A DNA stretch of 64,000 nt from positions 62,082,587 to 62,146,586 of the forward strand of contig CM076849.1 of NCBI GenBank assembly GCA_039519185.1, given 5' to 3'. Every line of letters starts with the position of its first letter. The first letter of the stretch is position 1. Below the pieces are notes generated by a model. It worked only from the letters and a program-made list of their open reading frames with translations. It did no database searches and was not told where the DNA came from. The position numbers and the translations under genes are program-made. This DNA is from Astragalus membranaceus (lineage: Eukaryota; Streptophyta; Magnoliopsida; Fabales; Fabaceae). Positions 48,052 to 57,891 of the stretch are shown here, piece by piece.

Positions 48052-49155
48052 AACTTTGTCTTTATTTTAGTGTTTTAATTAATAAACCTGTGCTTTAGTT
48101 TATGTAATACCATTCAGCAGTTGTGCTTTAGTTTCTATCTTTGTTAAGTGCATGTTGTTTGTTGTTGTGTCAAGTTATCATCCATTTCCCAAATGTGCAA
48201 GCAGTGGGGACACTGCTCAGCTCTAAGGGGGGGGGGGGGATTTAGGTTAAGTCTTTTATTAGATGTTTTATGTAAGATTAAATCAGCCATATATAAAAAA
48301 AAAATTAGAGTCATCTTGTTAGTGATGAATACTGTGAGAAGAGTGAATGTTGCAGCAGCTGTTGCTGCAACAATATGCTGTTTACCCTAGTTAAGAAAAC
48401 TAAGTTAGCTTTGTTCCCAGACATTACTCTGTGTTCAGGGTAGTGCTTAGCAAGTCAAAAAGGATATAATGCTAAGCTAGTGTTGGTGGACCTAGGTTGT
48501 GCCAAAGTCTTAATAAAAATTTAGGGTAGCATATGAAACTAAGTTTGGGGGTGCATCGGTATACTAAGGCCAAACGTGAAGATACATAGGAGGGTCAGTG
48601 CATAGAACATATGTACAAAGCAAATAAATGTAAGGATTGCAATTGCCTAAAAAAAGTCAAAAAGTCAAAAATAGGCATTGCAACAAGGAAGTCATCAAGT
48701 GTAAAATGCTGCAGCAACTGTTGCTGCAGCAACAAAGTTAAAGTTTGTAAATATAGAGCACTGGCCCAGTATCTGACTTGTTGATCTAAGCCATTTATTG
48801 TGCATTGAAGCCCCCCTTTCTTATGCTGAAGTTGTTAGACTACCTTATCTTTTGAAAATTCTTTGGTATGACCAAAAGAAAACCACTCTTGTTTTAGCTA
48901 AGTGAACTTTTGAAGCTTGTTCTGTGCTGAACTGACTTAGAGATCACACACACACACACACACACACACACTATGAACATGGTAACTTAGGAATCTGATT
49001 GGGTAGGCATACAACCATTGAGGATTCTGAAAGTTAAGCTCAAGATGGACCTATTATTCAAGAAGGTTATGAATTTTATGTGGCTGATCATATCTTGTTG
49101 TGTCTTTGTCAAGTGTCATTGCTTGAGGACAAGCAATGGATTAAGTTTGGGGGTG
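48052..49155 (+). other. Athila 3' untranslated region
   Basis: About 1.1 kb without a convincing gene. It holds a run of about 12 G (48228-48240), a CTGCAG-type palindrome pair (48707-48734), and an (AC)n repeat. It ends in the purine tract AAGTTTGGGGGTG (49143-49155) before the 3' LTR. A matching region occurs at 54056-54653 in a second element. Confidence 0.75.
48945..48971. repeat. (AC)n microsatellite
   Basis: About 13 AC units within the Athila 3' untranslated region. Confidence 0.9.
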
Positions 49156-50549
49156 TGATAACTCTTATTTATAAGAGTTATTTATGCATTCATAGGGTTA
49201 ATTCATTGTTTATTCTCATGTAATTAGTAAGTTAGCATATGTAAATATTATGTTTTAAGTTTAGAAAGTTGCATTCCTGAGTTCTTAATATTTGGCATTT
49301 AGGTGCCCTATTTGTGTGCTTTGATTGTGTGTTCAATTGCTACAGCATCAGTTGCCACATCAATGCATTTATCCGAAAGATGAGAGAGAAGGATGGGACG
49401 CGCTAAAAGTAGCGAAGGACAGCTGTAATGGCAAGGACGAGCACGTCCAACTAGTGCCAGCACCTGAACAGGGGATATTTTACTTTTCTCTTGGGCACTT
49501 GTACTTTTAGGCACACAAAGGACAAAGGGCGCCTCAAATTTAGGGTTTTCTTGGATCATGTACCCTAGAGCTATAAAAGGGAGCCTCCTTCTTCATTCAT
49601 GTCATGCTAGGTCTAAAAAGGAAAGTTTAGAAATAGCTTTCCACCATTTTTACCTAAGCTACTTTCCATTACCAAACTTGCGAAGATCATTGCTGGAATC
49701 ATTCCTGCAGCAGCGACAGGAGCCACAATACTTGTTGATTGTGCTACGTGGGAGTTGAACCCTCTCCTTGAGACTCTCTTCTTGGAGTGTATCTTCGAAT
49801 CTTCTCACTTAGTATAATTTCTATCTTGTATTTCTTGAATATGATTGTTACAATTATGTTTGAGTTGTGTTTCTTGTCTTGTTTGCTCATTATGAGCTAA
49901 ATACTCATAGTTGGAATGTTGGGATCTATGTAATGAATTTTTAGTGCATTTGATGAAATGTGTTTGATGTTGTAGCAATTTATCTTTTGTGAGCTTAATA
50001 TTTCCATCTTATATTAGGAATGGCCATCTAACTTAAGTAAATTTGTAAATTCAGAAATGGTTTATGAATAGATCTCAAAAGATAACATGGATAGTAAGTA
50101 GTAAAGGACACTTTAATGCTTCTTGCTTAAACCCTAGACATAGGAGGGAAAAATCCATGAGATGAACACTGTGGGTGCGTGAGTAGCCTAGGGAGTACCT
50201 ATTTAGGGTCTAGACACAGACTCTTGTAGAGAAACCCTAGTGGAAGTGTTTGACAAAACAACAACTATTGCGACAGCATCTATTGTTGCAGCATTAGACG
50301 CAGCACTAATGCACTAGAAAGGATTTACTTAGTGAACACATTCCAACTCATTCTCAATACTGATTTTCACACCCTTTTACTTAATTTGTTGTTTAAAATG
50401 CTTTCAAAAACTTGTGTCTATTTATTTTACCTCACTAATTTGCTAGCCAAATTAAGCACATTTTAGACCTCAATCCTCGTGGGAACGATCTTTTCTTATC
50501 ATATACTACTTGTTGGACTGTGTATACTTGCACACGTTTTTACACAACA
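49156..50549 (+). repeat. Athila 3' LTR
   Basis: Same length as the 5' LTR (1,394 bp), differing at about 41 positions by eye. It ends TACACAACA, and element A resumes right after. Confidence 0.92.
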
Positions 50550-50554
50550 CCTAT

Positions 50555-51344
50555 GTCGAAGGATTGGAAGGGTCTTAGAGGGTTCCTTGGATTGACAGGG
50601 AATTATAGGAAATTTGTCAAAGATTATGGCAAGATTGCTTGGCCCTTGACTCAACTCTTGAAGAAGGATATACTCTTGTGGAATGAACAAGCACAACAGG
50701 CATTTGAGACCCTGAAAACAGCTATGACTACTATTCCTGTACTGGCAGTACCTAACTTTGAAAAGGAATTTTTTGTAGAGACTGGTGCATCCGGTAAAGG
50801 GTTGGGAGCTGTTCTAACGCAAGAGGGTAAGCCTATAGCATACATGAGCCAAACACTGTCTGATAAAGCACAAAAGAAGTCTGTGTATGAAAGAGAATTG
50901 ATGGCAGTTGTCATTGCCATTCAAAAGTGGAGGCCCTACTTACTTGGCAGGCATTTTAAGGTCCATACAGATCAAAAGAACCTAGCATTTCTCACTGAAC
51001 AGAGTGTGATGGGAGAGGGACAACAGAAGTGGATTTCGAAGCTGCTTGGCTATGACTTTGAGATTAAATATAAACCTGGGAAGGAGAATGATGTAGCTGA
51101 TGCTTTGTCTAGAAAATTGCAATTCTCAGCTATCACTACAGTGCAATGTGAAGTCTGGGATGGGTTAGAAGATGAGGTACAGGCTGACAGTAAGTTGAAG
51201 AGTATTGTGCAAAGCTTATTAAGTGATCCTGACAGCCAACTAGGGTACAAATTGAAGAAAGGGAGACTGTACAAGGAAGATAGGATTGTCACTCCTAAGA
51301 ATTCTCCTAGAGTTCAGTGGATACTCACTGAATTGCATGATTAA
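50555..51344 (+). pseudogene. Element A RNase H
   Basis: The frame resumes the polyprotein cut at 29754: GLRGFLGLTGNYRKFVKDYG, then RNase H with FFVETGASGKGLGAVL, SVYERELMAVVIAIQKWRPY, VHTDQKNLAFL and NDVADALSRKL. In the first motif the usual catalytic Asp appears as Gly (ETGAS), so the enzyme is probably inactive. A stop TAA at 51342-51344 falls just before the integrase zinc-binding part. Confidence 0.88.
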
Positions 51345-51662
51345 GCAGTGGGTGGCCACTCTGGGTTCTTTAGAACCTACAATCGCATTGCTAGTCTGGT
51401 GTATTGGGAGGGAATGAGAAAAATGATACAGCAATATGTGCAAGCTTGTGAAACTTGCCAGAGAAACAAATACCAAACCCTTAGCCCAGGGGGTTTACTG
51501 CAACCACTACCTGTGCCTAGTAAAATATGGAGTGATATCTCCATGGACTTCATAGGAGGACTGCCTAAAGCTCTAGGAGTGGACACTATTCTTGTGGTGG
51601 TGGATAGACTCACCAAATATGCCCATTTCATTGCTCTATGTCATCCTTATATAGCTAAGGAT
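51345..51662 (+). pseudogene. Element A integrase, N-terminal part
   Basis: In frame behind the stop, the piece has the zinc-binding region (GGHSGFFRTYNRI, then ACETCQRNKYQT) and the first core Asp in SMDFIGGLPKALG, followed by VVVDRLTKYAHFIAL. It ends at the codon GAT at 51660-51662, exactly at the edge of the next insertion. The catalytic core resumes in the same frame at 52990. Confidence 0.88.
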
Positions 51663-52984
51663 TGTTGACCAAGAGACTTCAAACACAAGAGGGGGGTGAA
51701 TTGTGAATTTAAAAATAGCACTTAAAATTAAACTCTTAAAAAGATTTTGATCATATAAAGCGCTTAAGAGAGTTTGAATTGAAATAACAATAATAAGACA
51801 ATGAAAATAACTTGCAAGGAAATTAAAGAGATGAAGGGATAGAAGATGACACAGAGAGATTTATACTGGTTCGGCCAAACCACAGGCCTACGTCCAGTCC
51901 CCAAGGAAAGCTCCAAGGGATTTCAACTAACCACTAGCTTTTAAAACAGGTTCAGCTAGAAACATTTACAATCAAAGAACTTACAACACCAGGATATCAC
52001 CTCCCTAAAAGAAAACCTTCAAGAACCAAGAGATCTCGCCTCTCTTGAAAAAACTTGGGAACACCCCCAACAAATGAGAAGAAAAAGATTTGATAGCACA
52101 CTCAGTAGTGTGGATAAAACAAGTTGAAGCACAGTAATACAATATCAAACTATGTGAAATATAAAGCTCTCAAAAATAAAATAGCAAGTGTAAGAGTAGT
52201 GAGAGTGATGAGAAGAATAATAGATCTCAGATGCAAGAGTGAGTCGTAGGTTGAAAGTGAAGAGTGAGGCTGCTATTTATAGGCGTATAGAAAATATGAC
52301 CGTTGAGTGAAATGAAGAAATGTAGAAATCGATTGTGTGCCTGATTTGCCTAAGATGGATAATCGATTTCATGCTTGATTAGATCTAGGATAAGGAATCG
52401 ATTATGTACTTAGTTAAATCATGAAAGAATCGATTCTTTGCTTTGTTAAACCATGAGAATCGATTGTGAGCCTCAAAAGAAAAGGAAAGGAATCGATTAT
52501 GAAGTAGAATGAAAAGGAGAAGGAATCGATTATTAGCTTTGAGTATATGTAGAAATCGATTTCATGCTTTAACATATAATTTAAGAAATCGATTCTTGGC
52601 TTTTAAGAGAGCTTGAAAATCGATTTCATGGCCATTAGAAAATACTATAAATCGATTCTTGGCCTTTGGTGCATAATAGAAATCGATTATATGCTTTCCA
52701 AAAATCATTTTCGTATCATGTATGCTTGTCCTATTCAATTATGCATGCATGGGATTTGTTTAAAAATATTTTCATGCAAAATTATTTATATGAAAAACAT
52801 TGTGAGTGTGTGATTTATTTTATATTTAGAGAGCTTTATTTTCACTTACAAATTGTCCTAATACACACACAACAGTAGAACCACTCTTGATTTGATCTTG
52901 ATCACATTTTTCGCTTTTTGCAGTCTAGTCCTTTTTGACTTTCTTTTGTCAATCATCAAAAACCTGTCAAAGCATATATTCACA
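51663..52984. mobile_element. Solo LTR-like insertion (1,322 bp), family not recognised
   Basis: The insertion starts TGTTGACCAAGAG and ends TATATTCACA. AGGAT lies on both sides (51658-51662 and 52985-52989), and removing it plus one AGGAT restores the integrase reading frame. TG...CA ends and a 5-bp duplication fit a solo LTR. It contains TGCTATTTATAGGCG near 52270 as a possible TATA region and the AATCGATT array. There are no genes inside. The lineage is unknown; an LTR of a Ty1/copia element is possible. Confidence 0.7.
52327..52690. repeat. AATCGATT array
   Basis: Twelve copies of AATCGATT occur at spacings of about 26-36 bp, usually followed by TC, TAT or GTG and then a GC/TGC word. Starts are near 52327, 52361, 52396, 52428, 52458, 52491, 52523, 52553, 52587, 52618, 52649 and 52681. 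The intervening sequence varies more than the octamer. Confidence 0.9.
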
Positions 52985-53640
52985 AGGATGTGGCTGAATT
53001 GTTCATCAAGGACGTAGTAAAACTTCATGGCTTCCCTAGTTCTATTATTTCTGATCGTGATAAGGTGTTCCTCAGTTCATTTTGGGCAGAATTATTCAAG
53101 CAATCAGGCACTAAACTGAAGTATAGCAATGCTTATCACCCCCAAACAGATGGCCAAACTGAAGTTGTGAATAGGTGTTTAGAAACTTACTTAAGATGTC
53201 TAACAGGGAAGAAACCGAAACAGTGGCCAAGATGGTTGACCTGGGCAGAGTATTGGTATAATACCAATTACCATGCTTCATTGAAGACCACTCCATTTCA
53301 TGCTCTATATGGAAGAGATCCACCAGTGTTGATACGGAGAGATGTGCAATTATCAGCTGTGGAGGAGGTCAACAGGCTCACTGCAGAGAGAAATGAAATG
53401 CTGAAGGAATTACATGATCATTTGGCAAAGGCTCAAGATGTGATGAGCGCCCAAGCCAACAAGCATAGAAGGGAAGTTGAGTATCAAGTGGGGGATTTGG
53501 TCTACTTGAAGATCCAACCTTATAAGATGAAGAGCCTTGCCAAGAGGGTGAACCAGAAACTTAGCCCTAGATACTATGGTCCATATGAGATTGAGAAGAA
53601 GATTAGAGTTGTTGCCTAAAAGCTCAAGCTTCCAGAGGAC
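52985..53640 (+). pseudogene. Element A integrase catalytic core and C-terminus
   Basis: It reads VAELFIKDVVKLHGFPSSII, the second core Asp in SDRDKVFLSSFW, the Glu in DGQTEVVNRCLETYLR, and AEYWYNTNYHASLKTTPFHA. The C-terminal part has GDLVYLKIQPYK and the motif YYGPYEI. The frame stops at 53617-53619; a few more codons of the same protein (SKVHPVFHVH) lie in the next frame to about 53672. Only about 35 bp then remain before the 3' LTR, so the chromodomain expected in this lineage is missing. Confidence 0.87.
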
Positions 53641-53706
53641 AGTAAGGTCCACCCAGTATTCCATGTTCATCCTTAAGGACAAGGATAGTTTTGAAGAGGG
53701 AGGGAA

Positions 53707-54050
53707 TGATAGTAATAAGAAGAAATGGGGAAGGGTATTTGTGAGAAAGAACAAAAGAAACATTAGTGGAGAGACTTCACAGGCGCCATAGGGCGCTAGG
53801 GGTGTGACTTTGACTTTGACTTGGGGACCATTGTGTAGTGGGGTAGGCAAATATTTAGAATTATTCCTTTAGGAGGCCCTGGGTACCTCGAATCACCCAA
53901 GACACTTGATTGCTTTCTTTCCATTTTTAGTATACTTGTACTCACAGATTCACACTGAATCAGTCTCATTTTACTCACAGTTAAGCAATCAAACAGTACA
54001 CTCACGTTGAGTGTACTCATTTCCCCATTTATATCAAGTTGATTCTATCA
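53707..54050 (+). repeat. Element A 3' LTR
   Basis: This 344-bp LTR begins TGATAGTAATAAG after a purine tract (GAAGAGGGAGGGAA) and ends GATTCTATCA. Its last part is shared with 1298-1352. The following 5 bp are GATTC; a matching left copy cannot be seen because the left end is truncated. Confidence 0.82.
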
Positions 54051-55687
54051 GATTCTTAGATTGGTCATTGCAAATAAGTGTGTTGTATATAATCAAATAA
54101 AGTGTAAAAGCTGCAATAACCTATATGTTAAAAAAAAGAGAAAAATCTCTGAAAAGAACTCAAAAATAGTCTGAAATAGGCATTGCAGCAAAATTGTATG
54201 TCAATTGTAGATGCTGCAGCAACAGTTGCTGTAGCAATGAATCTGAAAGTTATGTAAATAGTAGTGCACTAGCCAATAATCTGAAATGTTTAATCAAGCC
54301 CTTTGTTGTGCTTTGAAGCCCCCCTTTCGTATGCTGAAATTGTTAGTCTACCCTATCTTTTGAAAAATTCTTGGCATAACCAAAAGAAAGCCACTCTTGC
54401 TTTAGCTAGGTGAATTTTGAAACTTGCTTTGAACTAAACTGAACCTAGGAGTCACATACACATTTTGAGCATGGGTATCTTAGAGATCTTGATGAAGTAG
54501 CCATGTGCATATTGAGAATTCTGAAAGTTTTGGCTCAATTTGATTATCTTTTGAAAATCTGTGAATGAATTGGTGTACCTGAATGTTGCCTGGTTGTTAG
54601 TCTTTGTCAAGTGTCATTACTTGAGGACAATCAATGGTTTAAGTTTGGGGGTGTGATAACCCTTATTTATAAGAGTTATTTATACATTCTCGAGTATAAA
54701 TCATTGTATGTTTTCAATTAATTAGTTGTTTTATGTTGTAAATATCATGTTTTGATTAGTGAAGGTTGCATTCCTGAGTTAGTGATCTTTAGCACTATGC
54801 TTCCCATTTTTGTGCTTTGATTTGTGTGTTCATTGCTGCAGCAACAGTTGCCACATCAACGCTTTTATGCGCAAGATGAGAGAGAATGCTGGAAGCGCTG
54901 ATTTTAGCGCATTCCAGCTGGCAATAAAGGACAAGCGCATGTCGTAGGATGCCAGCACCTGGAGCAGAGAATATTCTACCTTTTTTATGGCCACATGTAC
55001 TTTTGGGTACGCATAAAGACAAGGGGCGCCTCCAATTAGGGTTTTTTGGATCATTTACCCTGGCACTATATAAAGACTGCTCTTCCTCTTCATTTATCAT
55101 GCGAGGTCTGAAAGAAGAACGTTTAGAAATAGCTTTCTTCCATTCTTGTACCGAAGCTACCTCAAATTACTAAAGTTGGAAGATCATTGCTGAAAGTGTT
55201 GCTGCAGCAACGACAGGAGCTAACCATACTTGGAGAATTGCTATCTTGGGAGCTGATTCGTATCTCCAAGCCTCAAATCTTGGAGCCTACCTTCGGTTTC
55301 TTCATCTTTGTATAATTTGCTTCCTTGTATTTCCTAGTTATGACTTTAGCATTTATGTTCAAGTTATTTTTCTTGTGTTGTTCGCTCATTATGAGCTAAA
55401 TACTCATAGTTGGAATGTTGGGATCTATGTAACGAAGTTTTAGTATATTTAATGAAGTGTGTTTGATGTTTAAGCATTTTATCTTTTGCGAAATTAATAT
55501 TTTCATATTAAATTAGGAATGGCCAACTAATTTCAAGTAGCATTTGTAAATTTTGAAAAGGTTTATAAATAGATCTCAAAAGATAATAAGCACGAATTAG
55601 ACTCCAATCCTCATGGGAACGATCTTGGTTTATCACTTACTACTTGTTGCGATTGTGTATACTTGCACATCACGTTTTCACACAACA
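54051..55687 (+). mobile_element. Right end of a second Athila-like element (remnant C)
   Basis: 54056-54653 resembles the 3' untranslated region of the Athila element at 48580-49155: an ATAGGCATTGCA block, GATGCTGCAGCAACAG, AAGCCCCCCTTTC and CTTGAGGACAA, then AAGTTTGGGGGTG. An LTR follows at 54654-55687, starting TGATAACCC and ending CACACAACA. At 1,034 bp it is shorter than 1,394 bp because of an internal deletion near 55590. The left part of the element is missing. Its sequence begins exactly at the end of element A, so A probably inserted in it. Confidence 0.8.
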
Positions 55688-55896
55688 AAAAGATGTATTA
55701 GAATGGGAGCACTAAAGGTGCTCCAACCCAATACAAGAATTATGCCTCTAACAGACACGAGAGTGGCGTAAACCACCAATCATTTACAGGTATTACAACT
55801 ACCTTACCTGCTAATAAACCAGCCACGTACACAAGAGATTCTTAATCTTATTCAGTATTACATTCACATCTGCCACTGCTCCTCTAAAAAAAGAAA
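55688..55896. other. Short unclassified spacer
   Basis: About 200 bp between remnant C and the foldback MITE. I see no coding potential or known repeat. Confidence 0.5.
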
Positions 55897-56213
55897 GGCT
55901 AAAGTACTCCCGGGGTCCCTTATCTTTATTTAAAGTAACGAATTAGTCCTTTATGTTTTTTTTGTCCCAAATAAGTCATTTATCTTTCAAATTTTTGACA
56001 CATAAATCCTTTTCCGTTAACAGTGCTGATTTATGTGTCAAAAAAAAAGGATTTATGTGTTAAAAATTTGAAACATAAAGGACTGATTTGGGACAGAAAA
56101 GGATTTATGTGTCAAAAATTTAAAACATAAAGAACTGATTTGGGACAAAAAAAGATAAAGGACCAAATCGTTACTTTAAATAAAAATAAGGGACCTCCAG
56201 GAGCACTTTAGCC
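55897..56213. mobile_element. MULE-type foldback MITE
   Basis: The ends GGCTAAAGTACTCC and GGAGCACTTTAGCC are inverted copies, and most of the 317 bp folds back on itself (CTTTATTTAAAGTAACGA pairs with TCGTTACTTTAAATAAA). A 9-bp copy of AAAAAGAAA lies on each side (55888-55896, 56214-56222), the duplication length of Mutator-like elements, though the A-rich sequence weakens that evidence. The right half has an internal duplication of about 60 bp. No genes. Confidence 0.72.
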
Positions 56214-56360
56214 AAAAAGAAACAACCACTTTGTTCTCGTTTAGAACTTCAAGCAAAATTACCCCAAAATAGAACGTCATGCAACATGTTCTCAATTTTA
56301 TTTTTATTTATTTTTTGACAATAATTTATTTTATTCAACACTAGTCTTTCCTTAGCTTCT

Positions 56361-56562
56361 AACCAACATTGTTGCCTAGGTGGCTTAATCTATTTTGAGA
56401 TACGAGAGGTCGACTCGATGCTCTCAGACTTGATTTCTGTAGGGACAAACTCGTTGTTGGCCAGTGTAAAATTTGATCCTGAGCACGAGTGGAGATTAGT
56501 CATTCGTTGAAAGTATTTGGGACACTCCATGGATAGTCAACGATGATCTGAACAAAAAAAAA
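56361..56562 (+). mobile_element. tRNA-derived SINE, copy 1
   Basis: The element has a tRNA-like head with a diverged A box (TGCCTAGGTGGC) and ends in an A run. A perfect 19-bp duplication (TAGTCTTTCCTTAGCTTCT) flanks it at 56342-56360 and 56563-56581. It aligns over most of its length with copy 2. It has no protein; it would depend on LINE enzymes. Confidence 0.85.
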
Positions 56563-56639
56563 TAGTCTTTCCTTAGCTTCTTATGAAACACAAAATTGAA
56601 CGATGTACGACTTAATGGACCTAAATGTACTCTTTTATT

Positions 56640-56683
56640 AATATTAACTAATTAATTAATTAATTAATTAATTAATTAATATA
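56640..56683. repeat. (TTAA)n microsatellite
   Basis: About ten units of AATT between the two SINE copies. Confidence 0.9.
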
Positions 56684-56701
56684 GAAGTAAAGAAATTCAC
56701 C

Positions 56702-56910
56702 ATGGGAACAACATCGTTGGCCTAGTGGCTTAATCTACCGTAGGACACGAGGGGTCGACCCGGTGCTCTCGGGTTCGATTCCCGCGGGGCACAAACTCAA
56801 TGTTGGCCAGTGCGAAATTTGATTCTAAGCACGAGCGGAGATTAGTCTTTCATTGAAAGCGTTGGGACAGTCCGTCGGGTAGCCAGCGATAGGTCCGAAT
56901 CAAAAAAAAA
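56702..56910 (+). mobile_element. tRNA-derived SINE, copy 2
   Basis: The head has clear RNA polymerase III boxes, A box TTGGCCTAGTGGC and B box GGTTCGATTCCC, and the body ends in a run of A. The flanks share only AAATTCA, so the duplication is short or decayed. It is better preserved in its promoter than copy 1, which lies in the same orientation about 340 bp upstream. Confidence 0.85.
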
Positions 56911-57195
56911 ATTCATCCCGACACAAAGAAACTGGTTTATAGGTAATTGTATATTTAAATCAAATTTAAAAATACAAAATTATATATAAGAAAATGGAGA
57001 AAAATTTAAAATAAAAATAAAATTAAGGAGCTCATTAAAATTTTATATTTACACTGAAAAAAAAATATTCTTTTTTTGACCAAATGATAAAAAATATTTT
57101 AAAATATTATATATGATTTTTCCACATAATTTTGTCATTTGACTTTATCATATTATACTATTATTTCGTTCATCTCAAAAACATGTTAGAATATT
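56911..57195. other. AT-rich spacer
   Basis: About 285 bp of AT-rich sequence between SINE copy 2 and the second hAT-type element. Nothing else is recognisable. Confidence 0.55.
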
Positions 57196-57203
57196 ATATT
57201 ACT

Positions 57204-57883
57204 TAGGGATGATCATGGAGGCATGACCCGCCCGAACCCGCCCAAACCGGTACCACAAAATCACTCGCCGTCGGTTTCGCTCGGGTGGTCGGTTTCACTC
57301 GGAAGGACGCGTGGGTTTTCACGGTTGTGCACGAGCGGGTTCGCTCTCAGTTCATCTCACCCCCCATACCTGAACCCGCCCGAGCGCAGGTATAAGTGCT
57401 GCGCAGCGCAGCTCTCTCCCAAACCCACTCTCAGTCTCTCAGTTTCTCTCGCTCTCGCCTTTCTCTCTGATCTCCTCTCCCACTCTCTCTGATCGCCTTT
57501 CTCTCTGATCTCCTCGCTCTCGCCTACAGATCTGAGTTCATCTCGCTCTCGCCTCTCGCCTACAGCTCTCGCTCTCTCAGTTCATCTCACTCTCGCCTCA
57601 TCTCGCTCTCTCGCCCTCAGTTCATCTCACTCTCCAGATCTGAGTTTTGTTTCTCAGTTCATCTCGATCTCAGTTCATCTCCAGATCAGATCTGAGTTTG
57701 GCAGGAAGAGAAGGAAGTCATGTTTCCAACCCGCCTGAACCCACCCCTAAACCCGCACCTGTTTCTACCCGAACCCGGTCAAAACCGAACCCAACAGTGG
57801 GCGGTCACGAGCCTCCTTTTGTGTCTGTCGGTTTTGGTCGGTTTTGCCTATTTGGGCCCAAACCCGCCCGGTGATCAGCCCTA
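57204..57883. mobile_element. Second non-autonomous hAT-type element
   Basis: The 680-bp element starts TAGGGATGATCA and ends TGATCAGCCCTA. It is flanked by ATATTACT (57196-57203) and ATACTACT (57884-57891), a 7-of-8 match to an 8-bp duplication. The interior has inverted CCCGCCCGAACCCGCC / GGGCGG-type sequence at both sides and a CTCTCGCC-rich array (57410-57690). Open frames inside are by-products of this array. No transposase. Confidence 0.72.
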
Positions 57884-57891
57884 ATACTACT

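Larger units (their letters stand above)
29755..50549 (+). mobile_element. Athila-type Ty3/gypsy retrotransposon, split by a CACTA element
   Basis: LTRs of 1,394 bp each (29755-31148 and 49156-50549) start TGATAACTC and end ACACAACA. A tRNA-Asp type primer site, Gag with the PHLHLKQF pattern, protease LCDLGASINLMPKS, RT with VFMDDF, RNase H and integrase follow in order, with a further reading frame after integrase. The flanking 5 bp are CCAGT and CCTAT, a diverged duplication. By eye the LTRs differ at about 41 of 1,394 positions (about 3%), so it is clearly older than the Ogre. Several frameshifts make it defective. Confidence 0.9.
1298..54050 (+). mobile_element. Element A: degenerate Ty3/gypsy LTR retrotransposon, host of the nest
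   Basis: Gag, protease, RT, RNase H and integrase of one element are found in order in five pieces (about 1391-3022, 29055-29754, 50555-51662, 52985-53640, then the 3' LTR). Each junction coincides with the edge of another element: AGGAC duplications at 3018-3022/29050-29054, a diverged CCAGT/CCTAT pair at 29750-29754/50550-50554, and AGGAT at 51658-51662/52985-52989. Without the insertions A is about 4.6 kb. The 5' LTR is reduced to about 55 bp, while the 3' LTR is 344 bp. RT and integrase motifs resemble chromovirus-type Ty3/gypsy elements, but the chromodomain region is missing. The element cannot be autonomous. Confidence 0.88.

Noticed and set aside
52327..52690. CRISPR-like array of repeats with unique spacers
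   Set aside because: The conserved word is only 8 bp and lies in a plant LTR-like insertion; no cas genes are possible in this context.
56711..56790. A possible tRNA gene, from A and B boxes
   Set aside because: The stretch does not fold as a full tRNA cloverleaf by eye, continues into a longer body with an A tail, and has a second diverged copy nearby: a tRNA-derived SINE.
57223..57874. Two frames rich in Pro/Ser/Arg
   Set aside because: They are by-products of CCCGCC and CTCTCGCC repeats in the hAT-type element.
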